From contig NC_060024.1 in NCBI RefSeq assembly GCF_021134715.1, positions 13,442,974 to 13,506,973 of the forward strand: a DNA stretch of 64,000 nt, given 5' to 3'. This stretch comes from Daphnia pulex. Its lineage: Eukaryota > Arthropoda > Branchiopoda > Diplostraca > Daphniidae. A program made the translations under genes and the position numbers. This document shows positions 1-10,207 of the stretch, piece by piece. The stretch's first letter is position 1. Every line of letters starts with the position of its first letter. The notes below the pieces were generated by a model. It had not been told where the DNA came from. It did not search any database and was given only the letters and a program-made list of their open reading frames with translations.

Positions 1-486
1 TCGCATGGGAAATTGTTTATCGCATTCCATCAGCACCGTGGCGACAGTCGTCGGAAATCCTGGCACTCTCTGTTGATTGAGCTGAAGTTGCAGATTGCGC
101 CAACGCTTGCCCCGTTTTTCAAACCAACGAGAGTCCTGCAAATCGATGCGGACGTCCTTGTGTTTAATCAAAGTCTTGGGTCCTTGTTCGTCGCATCCGA
201 AAGAATCTCGTTTGAATGTAGCGATGATTACCTCGGCCGCTCGGCGCTTTTGGCGGCTACTTCGAACGTCCACCTGTCTGCTGTTCCTGCCACCACACGG
301 CACCAGTTTGTCCTCCGTGAAATTGAACTTTTCTATTATTGGCAGGGTATAGAAAAGACCAATCAGAAATAATAAAACACAATAATGTTTGAGACAAAAT
401 TCCTTACTCTTCTTCTTTTGAGCCTGACATTCTTGTAGAGCTAACAAGATGCAGAAAATGGCGCACACGAGCAAGTAGACACGCAT
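1..486 (-). CDS. Secreted RIDLQ-family protein, 3' end cut by window edge
   Basis: Reading leftward from an ATG at 486-484, exon 1 (408-486) encodes a signal peptide (MRVYLLVCAIFCILLALQEC) and a lysine-rich stretch. A 75-base intron (333-407, GTAAGG to AATAG) follows, and exon 2 runs off the window. Exon 2 contains VPCGG, then VDVR, a basic stretch, and KDVRIDLQD followed by GKRWRNLQ. The RIDLQ and GKRW blocks recur in the proteins at 3652-4575, 11528-12498 and 15738-16119, so these form one local family. I recognise no named domain. The intron is a multiple of three and has no stop, so it could be retained, but the splice sites are good and the paralogue at 15738-16119 supports a junction there. 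The 3' end is not in the window. Function unknown; secretion is inferred from the leader. Confidence 0.7.
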   Translation of the reverse strand, partial: MRVYLLVCAIFCILLALQECQAQKKKSKEFCLKHYCVLLFLIGLFYTLPIIEKFNFTEDKLVPCGGRNSRQVDVRSSRQKRRAAEVIIATFKRDSFGCDEQGPKTLIKHKDVRIDLQDSRWFEKRGKRWRNLQLQLNQQRVPGFPTTVATVLMECDKQFPMR

Positions 487-577
487 TTTTGGCCAGAAAA
501 AGTCGGCAGCAGTTGTTGAGTCGGTGTAATCAGGTCGGCAAATGACGACTACCTATTAGTTATGTTTGCTGTTATGG

Positions 578-583
578 TTTATA
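578..583 (-). promoter_or_regulatory. TATA box of the RIDLQ-family gene at 1-486
   Basis: TATAAA on the minus strand, about 95 bases upstream of the ATG at 486, in the context GGTATAAACC. All the small secreted-protein genes in this cluster have a clear TATA motif at a comparable distance, which suggests strong, regulated transcription (inference). Confidence 0.5.
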
Positions 584-811
584 CCTATAAGTGCTGGAAA
601 AGGGCGGACCGTGGATTGTTATCGTGAAGGGAAATGAGACCTCAGACGACCGCAAACGATCCTGCAGCGCAAAACTGTCTAGGAATTCTATGATAGCCTA
701 GTGAAACCACTTCCGAATCAAAGAAAAGTCACTGTGGTTAGATAGAAAACATTTTTATTATTTCATTCGATTTGACCATTCCATGTACAAAATTATTCAG
801 ACGTAAACACA

Positions 812-1354
812 TCACCAAACTTCATTCAGTCGTAAATGTTGAAATTTGTTTAGGCTGTTGAACAGGGTCGTCGCAGCTGAACGCCAATCGACGGAGGTGA
901 ATGTGGCAACCGCCGGATGGCCGTGCTGATTATCGGCGGAAGGGAAGAAGGGAACGAAAGCGTGCAGCAAACGATCCTTCAATTTCTTTAAAGTGGTGGA
1001 CACGAATTCGAAAAGCTTGCGAATCATCTCCGATATGGTTGCCTTGATCGATTTCCAATCGATGGTCACCGTGTTGGGTTTTTCAACGGTTTCAGTCGAA
1101 CGTTTCGTCAATGGATGGACCAGTCCCGATAATTCTGCTTCCGGATGATCCGCATTTTCTTGCTCCATCACCAACTCTTCGGTTGGATCGTTAGGTTTGG
1201 TCATGTGATGATGATGGCCGGGTATACTGGATGCCCTGCTGGTATTGGCGGAACCAACGTGCAGTGCGTGGTGATGTGGTGCAGATTCAATTTCTACCGC
1301 CAACAACAGCAGGAAACAGAGGCAGACCACAGCCAGGCAGTTGATGGTGAACAT
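812..1354 (-). CDS. Small secreted precursor with dibasic site and cationic helical C-terminus
   Basis: The ATG at 1354-1352 starts a signal peptide (MFTINCLAVVCLCFLLLLAV). Next comes a histidine-rich, acidic segment (PHHHALH, HHHH, EELVMEQENADHPEAEL), then LTKR, a possible dibasic cleavage site. After that lies a lysine-rich region with the spacing of an amphipathic helix (WKSIKATISEMIRKLFEF, TTLKKLKDRLLHAF). An acidic pro-part followed by a cationic helix resembles the layout of antimicrobial or lytic peptide precursors, but no known family is recognised and this is inference. The reading frame stays open upstream to 1375; however a 5' UTR intron (1357-1432, GTAAGT to TACAG) ends just before the chosen ATG, so the upstream codons are intronic. 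About 180 residues. Confidence 0.75.
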   Translation of the reverse strand: MFTINCLAVVCLCFLLLLAVEIESAPHHHALHVGSANTSRASSIPGHHHHMTKPNDPTEELVMEQENADHPEAELSGLVHPLTKRSTETVEKPNTVTIDWKSIKATISEMIRKLFEFVSTTLKKLKDRLLHAFVPFFPSADNQHGHPAVATFTSVDWRSAATTLFNSLNKFQHLRLNEVW

Positions 1355-1521
1355 TTCTGTATAAGTAAAAATCAAAATTTACTTTGCAATTAAATCTAAT
1401 AATGAGGGAAATAGATGTGAATAGAAACTTACTGTTGCAAAGTGAGAAGGTCTTGACGGAGCAGTGGGCGTATGCTGAGATCAAGTTGATGACTGTGATG
1501 ACCCAACTCGATTTTAGCGCT

Positions 1522-1528
1522 TTTTATA
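1522..1528 (-). promoter_or_regulatory. TATA box for the precursor gene at 812-1354
   Basis: TATAAAA on the minus strand, about 30 bases upstream of an initiator-like sequence (TCATCACAGTCATC) that would open the noncoding first exon, which ends at 1433 with a GTAAGT donor. Confidence 0.55.
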
Positions 1529-2035
1529 TCAAATGTGATGGCCGTGCTGACCTTCCGGCACTGATGGCACTTGTACATAAAAGCGAGGACACTATATTTT
1601 TAAAAATCCTTTTTCGTTGACAACCTTGATATAGATTTAGGTCTTCTCGTATAATCCTTTTTCGTAATAACCTTCAACAGTATAAGGTCACAAAAAGGTG
1701 TGGAACAGCAGTGGAGATATTAAGTTTGTTTTCTGTTCTTTTGTGACGGCTATATTGTATATTATTGTAATCCGCTTATTGTTCATCGCAAGCGATTGCG
1801 ATTTGTTTTTTTGTTTTGATTTCTAATATACGGAAAGCAAAGTTATTAAGGTGAAGCGCTGTTATTTCATAAGTTGTGTGTATTCTTTTTCTTGGGTAAA
1901 ACTGGAATAACAAATCGTTCCTATACAAAATAGGATTGACATGAAAATTCAGTTCATTGTAGAAGGGCCGAATCTTAGTGTTTAGTGTCAGTTGTCAAAC
2001 GCCGTAAAAGAATTCCAATCATTTCCAAAAGAAAG
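1529..2035. other. Intergenic; 3' flank of the first HRPT gene
   Basis: No coding evidence. Bases about 1870-1960 (a run like TATTCTTTTTCTTGGG and CAAATCGTTCC) are an inverted, diverged match to the 3' flanks of the two other HRPT genes near 9780-9890 and 14010-14100, so the duplication that made these genes reaches past their stop codons. Confidence 0.5.
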
Positions 2036-2680
2036 TTAAGCAAAAAAGTCATCGTCACTTCCATCAAATTCAGCAGAATCCGCAAAAATAGGTTCTTGGA
2101 AATCTGCGAAGTTGGTGAACTGATCAAAGTTGACATCGGCAGCAGGAGCGGCAGGAATGACAACAGGAGCGGCGGCAGGAACGGCGGCAGGAGCAACGCT
2201 TTTTTCCGCGACCTTTTCAGTTGGTTCCACGGCCTTTTTAGCGTCGACGGCAGCAGCGCCGGACTTGATCAAATTCTTTTTCTCGTAACAGAGGTCACCG
2301 ATAGTGCAAGGAAATTCCTCCTCCTGGCCGAACAGTTCGGATAAAAGCGAAGCGATGTTAACATTGTTGTTTTTGTTGTCGTTGATGTTGACATTGGAGT
2401 TGCCGAGATTCTTCATTGGGCGATAGGTTGGACGATGGGTAGGACGATGGGTTGGGCGGTGAGTTGGGCGGTGAGTTGGACGGTAAGTTGGACGTGTTGG
2501 GTAATGAGTTGGACGATGAGTCGTTGGTCGATGGGTCCCGTAAGCGGAAACATAGACCACGCAAACTAGCAAGATCAAAGCTACTGATGCCTACAAATTT
2601 ATTACAATTGAATGTATATCCCAAGTTAAAAAATTCAAGTGAATAAAAAAATGGAAATGAGGTTTTACCGATACCTTCAT
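2036..2680 (-). CDS. Secreted HRPT-repeat protein, copy A
   Basis: Two exons: 2669-2680 (MKVS) and 2036-2590, spliced after the fourth codon with GTAAAA to GTAG; 188 residues. The N-terminus forms a signal peptide (ASVALILLVCVVYVSA). It is followed by about ten THRP/TYRP tetrapeptide units, an Asn-rich linker, LLSELFGQEEEFPC with IGDLC completing a PCxxGxxC motif, an Ala/Pro/Lys-rich region and a very acidic tail (FDGSDDDFFA). Copies at 8994-9643 and 13235-13901 are nearly the same protein. It diverges from the gene at 3652 across a shared promoter region. The family is not recognised. The proline-threonine repeat and acidic tail would fit an extracellular matrix, cuticle or secreted structural role, but that is inference. 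Confidence 0.8.
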
Positions 2681-3651
2681 ATTTGTTTCGAGGAAAAGGA
2701 CTGCTGATGCAAAGAACGGAAAGGGAAGTGTGATGAATTTGAAATGACTCTGGTCCCTTTTTATACGACTTGGTTGCCAATGTTCTTCCATATAAGAAGT
2801 TGATGCTGAAAAAAAAAATGATTTTAATGACGGAGCCCTAACGATGTGTCAATTAACAGGATCATTTAATCTGAACAAATTCATCGTTTACCTTTGGAGT
2901 TAACTGCCGACCCAATTGTGTTCGCATTACATTCCTCATTAATAAAATAGAAAGCAATCGCGAATCACGACGGCCCTGAATTTTCTCACTCATACTCAAG
3001 TATAATGTAAGACGTTCAAAGTAGCCTAAAGTCTCGCATAGCGCAATAAGATTAATCCTTTATGCGTCACCAGCGCATTTCTAATGAACGCTCATATATA
3101 CCAGACCAGAACCGACCAGAACTTTGATTATTTTAAAAGTTGCGTATTCACCCCCCCCCCCTCGAATGTCAGTGTCAATGTCAAGTGAACCGCTTATTAC
3201 AAATCTAGAGTACGCTCACAGAATCCAAGAGCTTCCCGGCAATTAGCCAACGACAACCACACATATTGCAGCAAGTCTTTTAATTGCTTTTTTGCCCAAG
3301 TTATAGTTTGCAGGTACGCACAGGGAGTGCCCATGCAGCGCTATAACATTTAGATTTCTTCATTTGGACTCCAATGGCATTACTGCTGGGATTTCTATAG
3401 TTCTTTATGTACATATTGTATACAAAATTACAGCTACAAGTGCATTTGTTCATATTATTTGGAAATCAGTTAGGTAATGATGATTATACGATTTGAATTT
3501 GGATTGCATTGCCGTTCTTCTCTAATGAGAATGGGATGATGTTGGTTCCTTTTACCAGTCGAGTATAAATAGATGTGAAAATTGAGATCAGCAACAATCA
3601 CGTCCCTGTTCTTTTATCGCAGCCAGTCGCTTTTCCCACTCTGAGCTCAAC
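2681..3651. promoter_or_regulatory. Shared divergent promoter region A
   Basis: This spacer separates the ATGs of two diverging secreted-protein genes. A minus-strand TATA box (TATAAAAA, 2758-2765) serves the HRPT gene and a plus-strand one (TATAAATA, 3564-3571) serves the gene at 3652. Bases about 2940-3100, read on the minus strand, match the middle of promoter regions B and C (for example GATTGCTTTCTATT, AATTCAGGG and GTTCATTA). A run of 12 or so C residues lies near 3151. Confidence 0.6.
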
Positions 3652-4575
3652 ATGAAGTTTTCGGTATCAAATAATAATAAACCATTCATTATTGTCATTA
3701 AAATAATCAGGATCTTTTCCCTTTTGAAACACAATTAATTTTCTTTATTACCTTGTATTAGACGTCAACTGCTATCATCTTGTTAGTTGGTTTGGTCTGT
3801 CATCCAGCTCCGATCAACAGCGCGAGCTTGAATGTCACCAGCGACAATAACGACGACTCGCTGGTTTGGCTGGCACTGTTTGGCAACCCAAACGTCCAAG
3901 ATCCTGATCAGCTCCCATGTCCTGATGGACAGCCTTGTGTCGAGAAAAGCTTTCCATCAGCGGAAGGAGGAGAAAGTCTCTTGGCTGACACATCCTTTAT
4001 TAAATTCACGGCCGAGGAAGGTTTTATTCTCGACACATCAGACTCGAGTGTATTAGATAAACAGCGCGTGAGTACGTATAACTCTGAATGATTTCGATTT
4101 CAAATTATGGATTTGGTGTATAATTAATTGAATGTCGGGTTGTTTTTATCTTCTCGTAGCTTACGTGTTCACCGAACGGACCAAGGAGGACGACAAAAGG
4201 GCGGTCTGTCGCCGTGTACTAAGGGACGTGCGGGGAACCTGTAGTAGAGGACTTTGCAAAGCGGGAACTAATGTTATCGCATTATTGACGCAGACTTCTT
4301 TTGGGAGAAATGAAAACGGGAAAACATTGAAATCCCAGGGTCAAGCTCGCGTCGACCTGCAAGGTATGTTCACTAAATACGGGAAGCGATGGGCCAATTT
4401 GCAGGTCCAGTGGAATGGCGTCCATCCATCTCCGACCTCCTTTGGCAACGCCTTCATCCAAGCCGAAACGACATTCCCCATTCGTTTAATTCGAAGCGCA
4501 TTAGTCCGAAGTGTGCAGAAATGTATCAAAGTTTGGCTTGAAGTTGCCCCAAAAAAGGTTCCTAATGACCCATAG
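3652..4575 (+). CDS. Secreted RIDLQ-family protein with PCxxGxxC motif, copy A
   Basis: Three exons (3652-3663, 3762-4071, 4160-4575) give 245 residues with phases that agree with the paralogue at 11528-12498. Exon 1 encodes only MKFS, which completes its signal peptide in exon 2 (TSTAIILLVGLVC). Exon 2 carries LPCPDGQPC and an acidic stretch. Exon 3 starts YVFTERT and contains DVRGTC, GLCKAGT, RVDLQ, GKRWANLQVQWNGVHPSP and ends KVWLEVAPKKVPNDP. The exon 2 donor is GTACGT at 4072, chosen over an upstream GTGAGT because only it preserves frame and gives QRVTYVFT, matching QLVDYIFT in the paralogue. Four conserved cysteines suggest disulfides. No known domain recognised. Confidence 0.8.
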
Positions 4576-4799
4576 TAGCACGCCACTTTCGTAGGAATCA
4601 GTTGAAAATTGATGATTATTTATTTATGATTAAAATAGTATAGGACCCTGAACCCCCGCATTTGACAAAACAAATATACCATATTCAGCAGCATTTATCT
4701 GTTCCTTATTTGAAGCGCAGTCTGGAACAGTCATTCAATAACTGATGCAACAGCTGATGAAAGAATTGTCAAAACAAACATGAAAATGTTACTATGAGT

Positions 4800-4892
4800 T
4801 GCCTCCTGAGAGGATTGAACTCTCGGCCTTTGGTTGTCCAATGTTCTACTTTCACATACGAGACCAACGCTCTACCACTGAGCTAAGAAGGC
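4800..4892 (-). tRNA. tRNA-Thr (CGT), intron-containing, copy 1
   Basis: A full cloverleaf on the minus strand: acceptor GCCTTCT pairs with AGGAGGC, D arm AGCTCAGTGGTAGAGC, anticodon stem TTGGT/ACCAA, T arm GAGAG-TTCAATC-CTCTC. The loop reads CT-CGT-A, so anticodon CGT (Thr, codon ACG). An intron of about 21 bases sits after position 37, the normal place. Two related genes lie at 10208 and 14246 with 14-base introns. Confidence 0.85.
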
Positions 4893-5719
4893 GTAGATAC
4901 GCTAGCCATTGGTATTAAAAATCAAATTCATTATGTCATTTTCCTTCGCGACTAGCAAACAGGACACGACAGTGCAGTTCACAATCTGTCCGCACGTATG
5001 CAGCAACTGCCTGATTTTCCTGGCGGCAGGTCATGGACTCATGGCGAACAGTTTGGTTTTGTTTACACACACACACTGATGCCATGCGATGAATTCATGA
5101 TAATGTAATAGTACAAGTGATATAAGATGCAGCTCAAAGAACACGCGGGTTTGTCACGAGAACCGGGGTTACGCAACACTGACTTTCTTTCCCGGAGCGA
5201 TAACCTAATCATCTGTTGTGCATCCCACGTAGTATCCTACACTTATTCGACTGCAGCACAATATTTTGGATGGTCTTTCTTTAATTGGCCTTTAATATCT
5301 TTAAGAAAAATAAAAAAATTTAGTGTCAATAAATATCTAGTAAAATATCGTGTTGGCAAAATCGTATGTGTCAGCGGTACTAAAGTGCAAGCCTCAATGT
5401 CTACATAACTTTTGAATTTGACATAGATGATAAGCGGTGGGCGGCAATAGGTTCCGTTGTTCTTGGAATGCTGATGATGGTTCGTCGTCTCTTTTGTGGG
5501 TTAACATGAATCCCATAGTTGTTAGTTACAAGACGAGTCGCAAAATAAATCAAATGTCGTTAGACGCACTGGAACGGAGCCCGCAGTGAGTCTACTCCAA
5601 TATCCACTGTGGTAATAATATAGGCAAATTATTATTTTGTTAAATTCCATTATGTAACGTCGCGTAATCTATATGTCAAAACATTAATATTTGTTTGTTT
5701 TCTATAACATATTTCACAG
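4893..5719. other. Intergenic, 5' flank of the LRR gene
   Basis: No convincing gene. An open frame at 5127-5408 has no recognisable protein features. A CACAG acceptor directly before 5720 suggests that the LRR gene has a noncoding first exon somewhere in this interval. Confidence 0.4.
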
Positions 5720-7079
5720 ATGGTATTTATTTTCTATCTCCTGTTGGCGTTGGACGCCCTTCTACTCGTACGACATTTGACATTTCGCGCCGCCATCGTC
5801 TGCGAAGATTATTCGCCTTGCGTTTGTGAAGTTTATCAGCCGTACGGTTTAATTGTCCATTGCGGAGACGCCAATGGCAACCGACTATCCGTCAGCGCTC
5901 ACGATGTCCGAAACGTTTTCAACCGCACTACAGCTCAACACATTTATTGGTTAGATCTGCTGTCGTTGTCGCCGGAGAATCCGGAATCCGGCGACCTGAT
6001 CAAAATTCCGGCCAATTTGCTCAGCGACAAAACGGTCGACCGGATTGCGGTCAACTGCTCCACCGCCGCCGGCCCATTGCGCTTGGAAATCCATCCGGAG
6101 GCTTTCAACTCTTCCATCCAGCACATTGGACATTTCGAAGTGGCCGGATGCGATCTGAGTCGGTTGAAATTCGACTTCCTGGCCAACACGAGTCGGTTGA
6201 TTAGTTTGAGCATCAGTCGCTCCGTTCGTTTCCAAGGATTCCCTCCAGCGTTGCCATTCGTCTCCCGTCTCAAATCGCTGAGGATCTACGAGTGCCTGGA
6301 CTTCCAGCACTGGAACGAGATCTCCGTCCGATTCCCGCAGCTGGAATCGCTCTTCCTTGACGGAACTCTTTTGGGCGACCATTCGGTCAATCAACTGGTC
6401 AGTTCCATCGCTTCTTCGCCGACTGGAAACGACACGCTCCAGCAGCTGAGCTTGTGGGAGAACAAACTCACCCGCATTCCGGAACACATTTCCTCTTTCA
6501 GAAAGCTGAGCTACGTCAACTTTTTCGGCAATTCTATCCGACATGTCCCGAGAGGTTCGTTCGTTTTTCACGCCGGAATTCGGGTCGCCTTCCTCATTTT
6601 GTCCAAGAATTCTTTGCGGAGGATAGATCCAGGTGCTTTTCAAGGTAATTTTTTTTAAATCTCATTTTTAATTAAATCTGCTCAATTATTTAATTGTTTT
6701 ATTGACAATTAGGTGATTTTTCCGAAGCGTCCGTTTACATTGATTTCAATCAGTTGACTCGATTCGACTCTGGCGTTTTCCAGAATTTACTGGAACAGAT
6801 GCACCGCTCAGCGTCGGCGGACGCCGGCCTCTACGTTCACAACAGTAAGTTAGAACACTGAAACAGATTTTCCCATCATTCATCAAAATGTATTGTCACA
6901 TTTAATTGGTACACCGTTCAATAACAGATCCTTTCGCCTGCGACTGCCATCTGGCCTGGTTTATCCGTGACAATCGACACCTTCTGAGTCGCGTTCACGG
7001 TGGCAAGTGCTCCAACGGGACGCGGTTCCAGGACCTCAACCCCAAACATTATGATGACTATAATTGCCCATCATCTTAA
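5720..7079 (+). CDS. Secreted leucine-rich-repeat protein
   Basis: Three exons (5720-6644, 6713-6844, 6928-7079) give 402 residues. A hydrophobic leader (FIFYLLLALDALLLV) is followed by a cysteine-containing N-cap (CEDYSPCVCEVYQPYGLIVHC). Leucine-rich repeats fill the middle (LISLSISRSVRF, LKSLRIYECLDF, LQQLSLWENKLTRIPEHI, LSYVNFFGNSIRHVPRGSF, FLILSKNSLRRIDPGAF), and a C-cap ends it (NPFACDCHLAWFIRDNRHLL...CSNGTRF...YNC). This N-cap/LRR/C-cap layout is that of extracellular LRR proteins which bind other proteins. There is no membrane span after the C-cap, so it is probably secreted. The ATG is immediately after a splice acceptor. It sits between two blocks of the secreted-protein array but is unrelated to them. 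An AATAAA signal lies near 7251. I cannot assign an orthologue. Confidence 0.85.
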
Positions 7080-7724
7080 AATGGCAAAGGTTTCAACTTC
7101 GTCATAGAAACGAATTTGGAGTTGTTGCTGTCCGCATCAATACTCGTCAATAAGGAACAATGTATTTACTTTTTTTGTTTTCAAATTCTAGCGATTGTAA
7201 AAATACTGTGAATATTATAACACACTACCGTTTTTTTGTTTGAATACAGCGAATAAAAGTTGATGGAATTATGTTGTCTAATCTGTTTATAATGGGAATC
7301 CGCTTACAGCCGCTTACAGTGGAAGAATCAGGTTACTGGGTTGTATATACTATTTGAACTCAACGTCGGAGGCATATCGTGTAAAAGACGAACTGGGGCT
7401 GGATTGATTTACATGTCTAAAAGGTTATCGAATACTTCACTGCAGCATCAGTGCCATTAGTAAAAAGGAAAAACATACAGCCGCTATATTTGTTGGTTGG
7501 TCGGCATTTTCCTTTTTGATTAGGCTATTCGTACCCAATGCACTTTCTCAGTTTTGCTCTCCAGTTACATCAGTGGCCATTATACAAGGACTTGCTAGAA
7601 TATGATTTTATTTGATCCATTAAGAACTACAGTCATTGTAAGGTGAATGCCATATTTCGGGTTGATGGAATTAGGACAAGGGTTTCTCAAGTCCGCCCAT
7701 GTTCCTTTGGTTGCAGGAACCTTT
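7080..7724. other. Intergenic, no gene seen
   Basis: Contains the LRR gene's 3' UTR and poly(A) signal, then AT-rich sequence without a supported coding region. Confidence 0.4.
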
Positions 7725-8291
7725 TCAAGCCTCCATCAAAGATTGAAAGAATTTCAGCTGAGCAGCCGAAAAAGCTGATTCTTCCTGTTCTGAATCATCA
7801 AAAGCCGAGATATCACCAACAAATTCGTCATCGGCTAGTCCTATTTCAACTTCGAAGGATTGTTGATCTTGTTGCTGTTGCTGGGCTGTGGTGGTGTCGG
7901 GTAAAGAACGGCTTATAGCGACAGCAATAACTGATGCTGGTGATTCATCATTGATGGCCGTTGATGTTGTAACGGCAGATTTTGATGCGATAGGCACAGA
8001 TGCTGGCACAGCTTTGGCCGCTTTGGCCGCTTTGCCTTTCTTTTCCTGCTGGCTCAAATAGGAGTCGAGAAAACTGGACAGGAAATCGAAATCGCTGTTG
8101 GAATTGTCGTTGACATTCTTGTTGACGTTCTTGTTGCCGAAAGACTTGCCCTGGCTACTCACGACGCAAACGGCCAAGACCAAGGCGGAAAGGGCAACCT
8201 AAAAAACATTTTCAAATTAAATTTAAGACAATTTTCCTGACGAGCGCAAACACAGAGAAATTCATTTTTAGATGCTTACAAAGGACTTCAT
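7725..8291 (-). CDS. Secreted acidic/Ala-rich protein, HRPT-repeat relative without the repeat
   Basis: Two exons: 8280-8291 (MKSF) and 7725-8198; 161 residues. The signal peptide is VALSALVLAVCVVSS. An Asn-rich segment (NKNVNKNVNDNSNSD) and FLSSFLDSYL line up with the Asn-rich linker and SLLSELF of the HRPT proteins. Lys/Ala-rich, Ser/Thr-rich, Gln-rich and acidic segments follow (DDEFVGDISAFDDSEQEE), ending AQLKFFQSLMEA. It lacks both the HRPT repeats and the PCxxGxxC motif. Its leader is closest to the gene at 11528-12498 (MKSFVALAALILAVYVVSS), so it occupies the partner position of pair B with a different body. Function unknown. Confidence 0.75.
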
Positions 8292-8993
8292 ATTGATTCG
8301 CTAAAAAGAAAGAGAGCTGGGGATTTTTCAACTGCTGAAGTTGGGAGTCGATGATGTTTTTACGATGACTAGACGTGCCTTATATAGTTATGCTGAACCA
8401 AAAGAGACTTGCAGTGTGTGATTGACTTTGAGAATTCTTCTATTTTGAGTTTTCTAATTAACTAATAGCCAGAAAGCTCGCCGGAAAGTTGTTAGGATTC
8501 TGCGCGAGCGTGTTATATCCGTATAATAAGCGGTTTAATATTAACAGTCAATTGTGTGAAGAAAATGTGCAACTTTGCAAATCACAAGTTCCAGTCTGAT
8601 ACGCGTTCATTATTATAAATGCGCTAGTGACGAATAATTTAGCCCAAAGCGACCCAACGAGTTACGAGGATTCATGTAATAGAATTGACAATAATTCAGG
8701 GTCATCGTGATTCGGGATTGCTTTCTATTCTCGAAGTTCAAATGAGGAATGTTTCCCGAATACAATTTGGCCAGCAATTAACCCAGATTGATATAGTACA
8801 AGGTGAATTCGTTCAGATTAAATGATGTGCACATCATTGATTTCCGCTCATTAAAATTATTTTCTCTATACCAAGTCCTTAATGGGAGAACAACATTGGT
8901 AGGAAATTGGTATAAATAGGGTACGAATCGTTCCAAATTCATCACACTTCCCTTCTCGTTCTTAGCATCAGCAGTCCTTTTCCTCGAAACAAC
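8292..8993. promoter_or_regulatory. Shared divergent promoter region B
   Basis: A minus-strand TATA (TATATAAG, 8379-8386) drives the gene at 7725-8291, and a plus-strand TATA (TATAAATA, 8911-8918) drives the HRPT gene at 8994. The middle (about 8505-8730: TAATAAGCGGTTTAA, CAAATCACAAGTTCCAGTC, GACCCAACGAGTTACGAGG) is almost identical to region C (12745-12970) and partly matches region A inverted. High conservation between copies in noncoding DNA marks either recent duplication or shared control elements. Confidence 0.65.
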
Positions 8994-9643
8994 ATGAAGT
9001 TCTCGGTATAAATTAATTTCTAATTCATTTTCTTATTCACTTGAATTTTTTACCTTGGGATTAATATTCATTATTTGCAATACATTTTTAGGCATCAGCA
9101 GCTTTGATCTTGCTAGCTTGCGTGGTCTATGTTTCCGCTTACGGGACCCATCGTCCAACTCATTACCCAACACGTCCAACTTACCGTCCAACTTACCGCC
9201 CCACTCACCGCCCTACCCATCGCCCCACTCACCGCCCCACCCATCGCCCCACCTATCGCCCAATGAAGAATCTCGGCAACTCCAATGTCAACATCAACGA
9301 CAACAAGAACAGCAATGTTAACATCGCTTCGCTTTTATCCGAACTGTTCGGCCAGGAGGAGGAATTCCCTTGCATTATCGGTGACCTCTGTTACGAGAAA
9401 AAGAATTTGATCAAGTCCGGCGCTGCTGCCGTCGACGCTAAAAAGGCCGAGGAACCAACTGAAAAGGCCGTGGAAAAAAGCGCTGCCCCAGCCGCTCCTG
9501 CCGCCGCTCCTGTTGTCATTCCTGCCGCTCCTGCTGCTGCCGATGTCAACTTTGATCAGTTCGCCAACTTCGCAGATTTCCAAGAACCTATTTTTGCGGA
9601 TTCTGCTGAATTTGATGGAAGTGACGATGACTTTTTTGCTTAA
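8994..9643 (+). CDS. Secreted HRPT-repeat protein, copy B
   Basis: Exons 8994-9005 (MKFS) and 9092-9643 give 187 residues. The signal peptide ASAALILLACVVYVSA is followed by THRPTHYPTRP and TYRP/THRP units, PMKNLGNSNVNINDNKN, SLLSELFGQEEEFPC with GDLC, an Ala/Pro-rich region and the tail FDGSDDDFFA. The gene differs from copies A and C mainly in repeat number and in the Ala/Pro region. It is paired divergently with the gene at 7725 and followed by a tRNA-Thr gene. The TATA box is 83 bases upstream of the ATG, with ATCACACTTCCC as a likely start site. Confidence 0.82.
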
Positions 9644-10207
9644 CTTTCTTTTGGATATGGCGACTGCTGACCCAGCTATTACAGACATCTTTTAGGCGTT
9701 TGACATCTATGAAGACTTTAAACTTTAATATCTTTTATGTTTTGGTAATTTTGGCAATTAACTGATCCGTAAGCTTCCCTTATTCCTTATACACCCAACT
9801 GATTTTTCATGTCAATCTTAATAACATTTTATGGGAACGATTTGTTAATCAGTTAGGCCTACTTTATCCAAGAAAAAGAATACACAAAAATTATGAAACT
9901 ACGTGTGGAATTATTTTAGTGTTCAGGTTCATAGTTAACGTTGCTTTTAGGCATACGTGAAATTAAGGCTGATGACAACGACGCCAAAGAGCCGATAGAA
10001 AAAAAAAAACAGTAGCTATCCGAAATGACATTTTGTTCTTAATGTTTTATTGTTTAATAAAACTCATTTTATGAAACGAGTTGGCTTAGGGGTAAGCGCT
10101 TCATCGTAGGCGATGACAGCGATTCCAATCCGGACCAGAGGATAGTAGCAGCAGCAGATCATTAAACATTTGTTTAACCTATTAATATGATTTTTTCGAC
10201 TAAAACA

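Noticed and set aside
3151-3163. Run of C residues in promoter region A
   Set aside because: A homopolymer of this size is often polymorphic or a sequencing artefact, with no counterpart in regions B and C.
5951-6643. 230-codon minus-strand open frame opposite the LRR gene
   Set aside because: Antisense shadow of a well-supported LRR coding exon.
9055-9321. Second open frame (SPPHPSPHLSP-rich) overlapping the HRPT repeats, also seen at 13358-13576 and 2358-2780
   Set aside because: A 12-bp repeat without stops is open in several frames automatically. The overlapping frame has no start, signal peptide or splice support of its own.
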